A DNA stretch of 12,363 bases. Source: Pedobacter sp. UBA4863 (lineage in GTDB: Bacteria; Bacteroidota; Bacteroidia; Sphingobacteriales; Sphingobacteriaceae). Each line of letters starts with the position of its first letter. Position 1 is the stretch's first letter. A model generated the notes under the pieces. The model did no database searches, was not told the origin of the DNA, and saw only the letters and a program-made list of their open reading frames with translations. This document shows positions 8,032-12,363 of the stretch, one piece after another. A program made the translations under genes and the position numbers. Location of the stretch: assembly GCF_002399615.1 (NCBI RefSeq), contig NZ_DHDZ01000027.1:1-12363 (forward strand), read 5' to 3'.

Positions 8032-8649
8032 TTAATTCAAATATTCGTTATGGTTGGCTAAACCCAACAAAATCAACACTAAAAAATCCGATAGTTTTAA
8101 ACGCAGAATTTTTAAAGCCTTCCCCATTTGGTTTTCTACCGTTTTCACCGAAATATTTAGGCGTTCTGCTATTTCTCTATATTTCAACTCTTCGAAACGG
8201 CTTAGTTGAAATATAATACGACATTGTTCTGGCAGTGCATTTAAGGCAAACTGAAGCTCTTTTTGTAATTCGGAGAGTTCAGCTTTGTGAGATGCCGCTT
8301 GGTAATGGGTATTCATAGTATGTACCGTAAAGTCTTGGTACTTTTGTTTTACCTGCTCGTGTTTTAAGAGGTTAAGGCTATCGTGATATACACATTTATA
8401 AAGGTATGCCTTTATAGAGCTCTGCACCTCTAATAGATCTCTTTTTTCCCAAAGCTTTAAAAACATAGACTGTACCACCTCTTCGGCAGTAGCTACATCT
8501 TTCAGCAGCATATTGGCATAGGCATGTAGCGCCTTATAATGCATTTTAAAAAGTTGCTCAAAGGCAACATCGTTATAGGTTTGCAAAGCGATATTCACAT
8601 TAACGTTATTCAAATATATTGGTTTGATTTCAGCTACACAATCAACCAT
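8032..8649 (-). CDS. ECF-type RNA polymerase sigma-70 factor
   Basis: A 205-residue alternative sigma factor that probably directs transcription of this operon or of a surface regulon when freed by FecR. Sigma region 2 covers about residues 30-97 (FEQLFKMHYKALHAYANMLL, AEEVVQSMFLKLWEKRD, SIKAYLYKCVYHDSLNLLK). Region 4 covers about 130-186, ending in the helix-turn-helix YREIAERLNISVKTVENQMG. This is the layout of the Bacteroidota-expanded ECF family. The annotated ATG overlaps the stop of the upstream desaturase gene by 8 nt, which suggests coupled translation. The N-terminal tail before region 2 (about 28 residues) is longer than usual, and an in-frame GTG at 8598 would remove 17 residues. 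A perfect TATATTTG -7-like motif (8618-8611) lies within this tail, so the true start is not certain. The C-terminus ends in a hydrophobic stretch (FLVLILLGL). Confidence 0.93.
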   Translation of the reverse strand: MVDCVAEIKPIYLNNVNVNIALQTYNDVAFEQLFKMHYKALHAYANMLLKDVATAEEVVQSMFLKLWEKRDLLEVQSSIKAYLYKCVYHDSLNLLKHEQVKQKYQDFTVHTMNTHYQAASHKAELSELQKELQFALNALPEQCRIIFQLSRFEELKYREIAERLNISVKTVENQMGKALKILRLKLSDFLVLILLGLANHNEYLN

Positions 8650-10135
8650 TTAACAATAAATCAATTCTTTTCAACATCTCCGCACCATTCTCACTATCAA
8701 GGGTAAACAAATCAATGTAGTGCACCTTTGGAAAATAAAAACTACCGCCATCTACCTTTACAAAAACACGTTTCAAAAGCAGGTTTTTGCCATCTTCCTT
8801 AATGTATAAGCGATAATGTTGGTCGGCTGACGATTTTTGAAGGTACATGGGTAGTTTTGGGTAAGCTACCAGTCGAACTTCAAATACTTCATTTTCTAAT
8901 TGCTTGCATTGTACACCGTAAGCAAACTGCCTACCCACAGCAGAGAGCTCCTTTACTTGGCCATTTTCCTCATACCTAATCCACCAGGCCGTAACCGGAT
9001 ATTTTGCATTTAGCATCCCATCTTTAGCCAAATTTAATTGATAAACCACGGTATTTGAATCAGGCCTACGCTGTAAAAAGAACAGCATATTTTCAGATTT
9101 CGGCACTGGCAATAAAGGCTGTGCCGATAACAGTTGCCCCAACATTATCAAGAGCAACCCTAAAACCGCTATTTTCAAGATAAATACTACGCTAGATTTC
9201 TCCTTCTTATTGCGCTTAACAGCTGCTTTATAGCGATAAACTTTTGCTGGACTAGCGAAGAGAAAAAATAGAATCTCCCTTAAACCATCGCTCTGTTTAA
9301 TATCTTTAACTATGGCCCTATACTCATGAAAATTAAGCACCAACGGATTTTCTTTATTGTCTAGCGGAGCAGTTAAACCATATTTTGGTTTCTCTTCCTC
9401 ATACTGGAAACTCCCGAAAATATGATCCCAAATCATTAGTGTCGCCCCAAAATTCTTATCGATATATTTTTCTTGGCTACCATGGTGCACACGATGGTTT
9501 GATGGTGTGCCGAAATATTTTTCTATAAAAGGATGTAACTTATCAATGGTTTCGGTGTGCACCCAAAATTGATAAAGCGTACTCATCTGACTGGCCACCA
9601 AGAAAACAAGGGGATGAAATCCGCAGAGGGCTACCGGAAAAAAGAATACGATTTTGATGTGTTGTACCCAACTTTGCCTAAAGGCAACCGTTAAGTTATA
9701 GTGCTCTGCCGAATGATGTACTACATGCGAAGCCCAAAAGAAGCGATTAAAATGCGAAATACGATGCGACCAATAGCTACAAAAATCGTAGATGACAAAA
9801 CACGGGATAAGGCTCCACCAACTAAAAACGATACGCCAAGGCAACAAGTTATAGCACCAAACAGCAACCAACAAAAGACTCGACTTTAACAAGAGGTTTA
9901 CTAAAAGATTACCCAGACCAACCCATAATGAACCTTTTAGTTCTTGGTACGTATAGTCTTGGTGCTTCATAATTTTAGACAAAACAAACTCCAGAATTGT
10001 AAGTACTGCTACAAAGGGCAAGGCATAGGTAATTAAGTTGGGTGTGTTACTTTGCAATAGATATAGCTCTCCCGGAGCAAGCTTTTCGGCACCAAAGTTG
10101 GCACCTAAAGCTTGCCAAAATGATTGACCCGCCAT
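8642..10135 (-). CDS. Sterol desaturase/fatty-acid hydroxylase family membrane protein fused to a DUF4833-like domain
   Basis: A 497-residue protein in two parts. Residues 1-300 are an integral-membrane di-iron oxygenase of the fatty acid hydroxylase superfamily. The histidine ligands are visible: H124-RIS-H128, H137-VV-HH141, H193, and H214-RV-HH218, with membrane segments around 33-52, 75-95, 105-121 and 160-182. Such enzymes hydroxylate or desaturate lipids; the substrate here cannot be read from the sequence. Residues about 318-339 (VVFILKIAVLGLLLIMLGQL, then LSAQP) look like an embedded signal peptide or extra membrane segment. Residues about 345-485 (FFLQRRPDSNTVVYQLNLA, WWIRYEENGQVKELS, FAYGVQCK, VFVKVDGGSFYFPKVHYIDL) match my recollection of DUF4833. 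The fused domain is therefore probably periplasmic. The gene starts 18 nt after the head-GIN lipoprotein gene and overlaps the sigma gene by 8 nt. The oxygenase call is firm; the DUF4833 call is moderate. Confidence 0.92.
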   Translation of the reverse strand: MAGQSFWQALGANFGAEKLAPGELYLLQSNTPNLITYALPFVAVLTILEFVLSKIMKHQDYTYQELKGSLWVGLGNLLVNLLLKSSLLLVAVWCYNLLPWRIVFSWWSLIPCFVIYDFCSYWSHRISHFNRFFWASHVVHHSAEHYNLTVAFRQSWVQHIKIVFFFPVALCGFHPLVFLVASQMSTLYQFWVHTETIDKLHPFIEKYFGTPSNHRVHHGSQEKYIDKNFGATLMIWDHIFGSFQYEEEKPKYGLTAPLDNKENPLVLNFHEYRAIVKDIKQSDGLREILFFLFASPAKVYRYKAAVKRNKKEKSSVVFILKIAVLGLLLIMLGQLLSAQPLLPVPKSENMLFFLQRRPDSNTVVYQLNLAKDGMLNAKYPVTAWWIRYEENGQVKELSAVGRQFAYGVQCKQLENEVFEVRLVAYPKLPMYLQKSSADQHYRLYIKEDGKNLLLKRVFVKVDGGSFYFPKVHYIDLFTLDSENGAEMLKRIDLLLNG

Positions 10136-10153
10136 TATTGTTTTATTTTAAGT

Positions 10154-10813
10154 TTAAAACTTGATTAGCTTTCCCGAGCCGCTAATATCTTGCTGAATTG
10201 TTGGACTGCCTTTGTAATAAACCTTACCACTACCGCTTATTTTTACTTTTAATTTTTCTTGCACCTGAATTTTAAGCACGCCGCTTCCAGAAATATCTGC
10301 TACCGCATTTTTGGCCATCATGTTCTCGAGTTTAACTTCTGCAGAACCTGAAATATCGACTTTTATATTGTCTGTCAGCATTTCATTGTCTAACTCCACT
10401 TTTCCAGAACCACTGATATCAATATCAAAATTGGTTACCCATGGGAAATCGCCTTTCATTTCTACTCGGGTACTCCCGCTTAAATAGATTTTTCTAATCA
10501 TTGGCATAGTAAGTATTACCTCAATATCATCCCTATTTACATTTGCAGTCTCAAAACCAATATGCAGAGTATTGTTAACTATTCTGGTGTTATAATAAGG
10601 AATAATATTACTAGACCCCTTAACTACAATATTGTAATCTGTACCGTAAATTATCTTCACGGGCGTAGCGCCGGTAGAGCTTACCGCATTAAATTGACCT
10701 AAATTTCTAGTTTCTGAAATGATATTTCCATTTGCAGTTAAACGATCTTTTTTACAAGCGGAAAAATTGATGATGGCGATTAAGCCTAAAATAATGATGA
10801 TAAAATGTTTCAT
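10154..10813 (-). CDS. Head-GIN (DUF2807) domain lipoprotein
   Basis: A 219-residue lipoprotein. The signal peptide MKHFIIIILGLIAIINFSAC ends in a lipobox with Cys20, followed by KKD. The body is the head-GIN/DUF2807 fold: GQFNAVSSTGATPVKIIYG, then a ladder of repeats with the core (D/K)-I-S-G-S-(G/A) at about residues 112, 134, 155, 175, 193 and 211, spaced 18-22 residues apart. This should give a beta-helix with one SGSG turn per rung. DUF2807 proteins are common in Bacteroidota, described as putative adhesin or autotransporter-like, and their biochemical role is not settled. It lies 38 nt after the first operon gene and 18 nt before the desaturase gene, so co-transcription is likely. Nothing is truncated. 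It is probably on the periplasmic face of the outer membrane or on the cell surface. Confidence 0.93.
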   Translation of the reverse strand: MKHFIIIILGLIAIINFSACKKDRLTANGNIISETRNLGQFNAVSSTGATPVKIIYGTDYNIVVKGSSNIIPYYNTRIVNNTLHIGFETANVNRDDIEVILTMPMIRKIYLSGSTRVEMKGDFPWVTNFDIDISGSGKVELDNEMLTDNIKVDISGSAEVKLENMMAKNAVADISGSGVLKIQVQEKLKVKISGSGKVYYKGSPTIQQDISGSGKLIKF

Positions 10814-10851
10814 GACGTGTGTTTATGATGATGATGTATATAAAACTTTGA

Positions 10852-12027
10852 TTAAAAAACGATTTGCAAGCCAGCTTGGTAGCCAACATGTAGCGACTGT
10901 CTAAAGTCCGACCAGTTGTTTTGCCAAGTATGTATAACCAGCTTCTCATTTTCTGGATGCAGGGCAAAACCTTCTACGGTATTGGTAGAAACGAAGTTGA
11001 TGGAAGGCCCGCCAAAAATCTCTAACCAAGGCACTACTTTAAAAGCCGGCAAAAATCTCAATGTACCTTTAAAATACTCTCCAGCTTCGAAACTTTCTAA
11101 AATAGTCTGTGTCAATTCCATGTTTAACCTAAAATATTTAGTCTGGAAGAAATGCCCCCCTAAACCCGCTTCAAAAGCATAAACTTCATCTTTATTTTTG
11201 ATGTTGTAACCTGCTCCAATAATCCCGTAAAGATGTTTGCCTCCAGACCTAAACGTTAACATAGACGTTTGGCTTTCATCTATTGTTACAGCAATGCTTT
11301 TTTCTCCATTTTTAATGATATTGATAATACCGATAGGGCAATCGCTACTATCTGCGATGTTAATAAAGCCTGCTATTTGTGTACCCTTTACTTTTTTGGC
11401 CACGTTAATAAAACCCGAAAACTGACTTCCTTTTACTTCTTTTGCTACATTGATAAAACCGGCAAATTGAGATTGGCTGACATTCTGAGCTGTATTTGAA
11501 AACCCAGCAAGTTGTGTTCCCTTTAGGTTTTTGGCTACATTGGCAAAACCAGCCAACTGTACGCCTTGCATGTCTCCGCCAGCTAGGTTTAAGAAACCCG
11601 AGAATTGTGCGCCCTTTACGGTACCTGCCGCTAAATTGGCAAAGCCTGCAAATTGCGAACCTTGGGCAGTACGATAAGTGTTTAAAAAACCTGCAAATAA
11701 GGCCCCGTTAGATTTTCTGCCAACATGGTTAGAAAAACCTGCAAAGAGAACTCCCTTAGCTTCGTTACGAACAACGTTAGACAAGCCTGCAAACGCACTT
11801 CCTTTTTCTACCGAAGAAATACCCACTAACAGGTGAACCGAAAAATTATTGGTATCTAAAGGAGCGTGTGTACCGTTGGTACTTAGCGGATAAATTAATC
11901 CTAAATGTGTTTTTACCGTTTTACTTTCCTGAGCCTTTACGGATAAAGCCGAGCTTAGCGCTACAAGGCCTAAAAAAGCTATTTTTGTAAATTGGAGACT
12001 TTGTTTTTTGTGGTATAAATAGTTCAT
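10852..12027 (-). CDS. Exported LA_2272-type surface-repeat protein, first gene of the operon
   Basis: A 391-residue exported protein. Residues 1-33 form a signal peptide (FTKIAFLGLVALSSALSVKA, then Q). Residues 76-223 hold ten repeats of 15-16 residues with core G-x-Q-F-(A/S)-G-F-x-N, for example GSQFAGFAN, GVQLAGFAN and GSQFSGFIN, beginning with GSAFAGLSN and ending with GTQIAGFIN. A beta-rich C-terminal domain (about 255-391: GGKHLYGIIGAGYNI, LEIFGGPSINFVS, YQAGLQIVF) ends in an aromatic residue and could be outer-membrane beta structure. The same repeats and C-terminal domain occur in the last gene of the operon, but without its STN and carboxypeptidase-like domains. I recognise the repeats as the LA_2272 surface-repeat family, whose function is unknown. 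The only ATG ahead of the signal peptide fixes the start. The upstream 336 bp is non-coding and should hold the operon promoter, although I found no good consensus match. Confidence 0.9.
   Translation of the reverse strand: MNYLYHKKQSLQFTKIAFLGLVALSSALSVKAQESKTVKTHLGLIYPLSTNGTHAPLDTNNFSVHLLVGISSVEKGSAFAGLSNVVRNEAKGVLFAGFSNHVGRKSNGALFAGFLNTYRTAQGSQFAGFANLAAGTVKGAQFSGFLNLAGGDMQGVQLAGFANVAKNLKGTQLAGFSNTAQNVSQSQFAGFINVAKEVKGSQFSGFINVAKKVKGTQIAGFINIADSSDCPIGIINIIKNGEKSIAVTIDESQTSMLTFRSGGKHLYGIIGAGYNIKNKDEVYAFEAGLGGHFFQTKYFRLNMELTQTILESFEAGEYFKGTLRFLPAFKVVPWLEIFGGPSINFVSTNTVEGFALHPENEKLVIHTWQNNWSDFRQSLHVGYQAGLQIVF
11359..11802 (-). repeat. Protein-level repeat tract (ten 15-16-residue units)
   Basis: This stretch encodes residues 76-223, in which FAGF-x-N or a close variant recurs every 15 or 16 residues. 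The DNA copies share runs such as AAACC(T/C)GCAAA on the plus strand but are clearly diverged. Neighbouring units at about 11380-11470 are the most alike, which hints at a more recent local duplication. The spacing fits one turn of a beta-solenoid per unit. Confidence 0.75.
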
Positions 12028-12363
12028 TTTGTGTCTTATTTAAAAATGAGACAACATGAAATGAACACACCCCTACGGCCCACATCAAAAAACATTCAAC
12101 TAACTGAAAATCAACAACAAAAAAAACTAAACCACTATAAACTGAAAGTCCATAGGTTTAATCAACGAATGAATTTCGTTTATAAAAGCCACAGATGCGC
12201 AGATGACAAACATCAAAAAGTTTTTTTTCTAATCTGTGCATCTGTGGCGATATTTAAAATTTGCAGGAACTGATAAACTGTTTAAAAATGATAACCCGTA
12301 GTGCATTATTGCTTTAATTAGTTATCCTCTCCCTTACCCCTCCAAAGGGGGACACATGGCGTA
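12028..12363. other. Non-coding upstream region of the six-gene operon
   Basis: This 336-bp stretch contains no supportable gene. The one longer plus-strand frame runs through the inverted repeat and encodes a composition-biased peptide. The first 130 bp upstream of the operon start are A/T-rich with poly-A runs on the plus strand and should contain the operon promoter, but no TTTG/TAnnTTTG pair with correct spacing is convincing. A 17-bp inverted repeat lies at 12188-12248. The final 40 bp carry CCCCT-N4-AGGGG, a small palindrome at 12337-12350 that may begin another scattered repeat continuing past the window. Confidence 0.55.
12188..12248. repeat. 17-bp inverted repeat (CCACAGATGCGCAGAT type)
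   Basis: GCCACAGATGCGCAGAT (12188-12204) pairs with ATCTGTGCATCTGTGGC (12232-12248), 16 of 17 positions matching, the exception being a G-T pair that is tolerated in RNA. The 27-nt spacer contains AAAAAG followed by a run of eight T. Palindromes of this CACAGAT/ATCTGTG type are, from memory, scattered between genes in many Bacteroidota genomes. It may act as a bidirectional transcript-end structure between the operon and the gene beyond the window, or simply be a dispersed repeat. Confidence 0.7.

Noticed and set aside
805..10135. Intrinsic terminators after the individual genes
   Set aside because: I checked the downstream sequence of the T9SS gene and of the last operon gene and found no GC-rich stem followed by a T-run on the minus strand.
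12031..12273. 80-codon plus-strand frame
   Set aside because: It reads through poly-A tracts and the 17-bp inverted repeat, giving a Gln/Asn/Lys-rich peptide with no domain or plausible start context.

Overview
The window looks like a chromosomal segment of a Bacteroidota bacterium, most probably a member of the Sphingobacteriaceae (Pedobacter-like). The evidence is a type IX secretion (T9SS) sorting domain, an ECF sigma/FecR pair carrying the Bacteroidota-type FecR C-terminal domain, a head-GIN (DUF2807) lipoprotein, signal peptides ending in AQ, no clear Shine-Dalgarno sequences, and moderately AT-rich DNA. The genus is an inference. Every gene I can support lies on the minus strand, so the window is read here from high to low coordinates. 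There is no tRNA, rRNA, CRISPR array, transposase or integrase.

Region A (12363 to 12028) is non-coding. It holds a 17-bp inverted repeat and leads into Region B (12027 to 5259), a tightly packed run of six genes that looks like one operon: (1) an exported LA_2272-type surface-repeat protein; (2) after 38 nt, a head-GIN/DUF2807 lipoprotein; (3) after 18 nt, a membrane sterol desaturase/fatty-acid hydroxylase family protein fused to a DUF4833-like domain; (4) overlapping it by 8 nt, an ECF sigma factor; (5) after 11 nt, a FecR-family anti-sigma factor; (6) after 2 nt, an exported protein with an STN domain, a carboxypeptidase-regulatory-like domain and a second LA_2272-type repeat region. The first and last genes are related to each other in both their repeats and their C-terminal domains. 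The layout suggests a cell-surface signalling unit in which an STN domain, normally found at the front of TonB-dependent transducers, sits on a repeat protein and not on a TonB receptor. That functional reading is inference.

Region C (5258 to about 4501) is about 750 bp without a credible gene. It carries two short hairpin repeats of the scattered kind, a GGGGGCA inverted repeat, a short 11-bp tandem repeat and a candidate Bacteroidota promoter (TTTG-N18-TAATTTTT) for the next gene.

Region D (4500 to 1) holds two exported genes. The first encodes a protein of about 1230 residues with a lectin-like N-terminal region, a beta-rich middle, a fibronectin-like domain and a T9SS type A C-terminal sorting domain. 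The second, 143 bp further on, is the N-terminal 220 codons of a larger surface protein that runs off the window edge. Both are probably displayed on or released from the cell surface.
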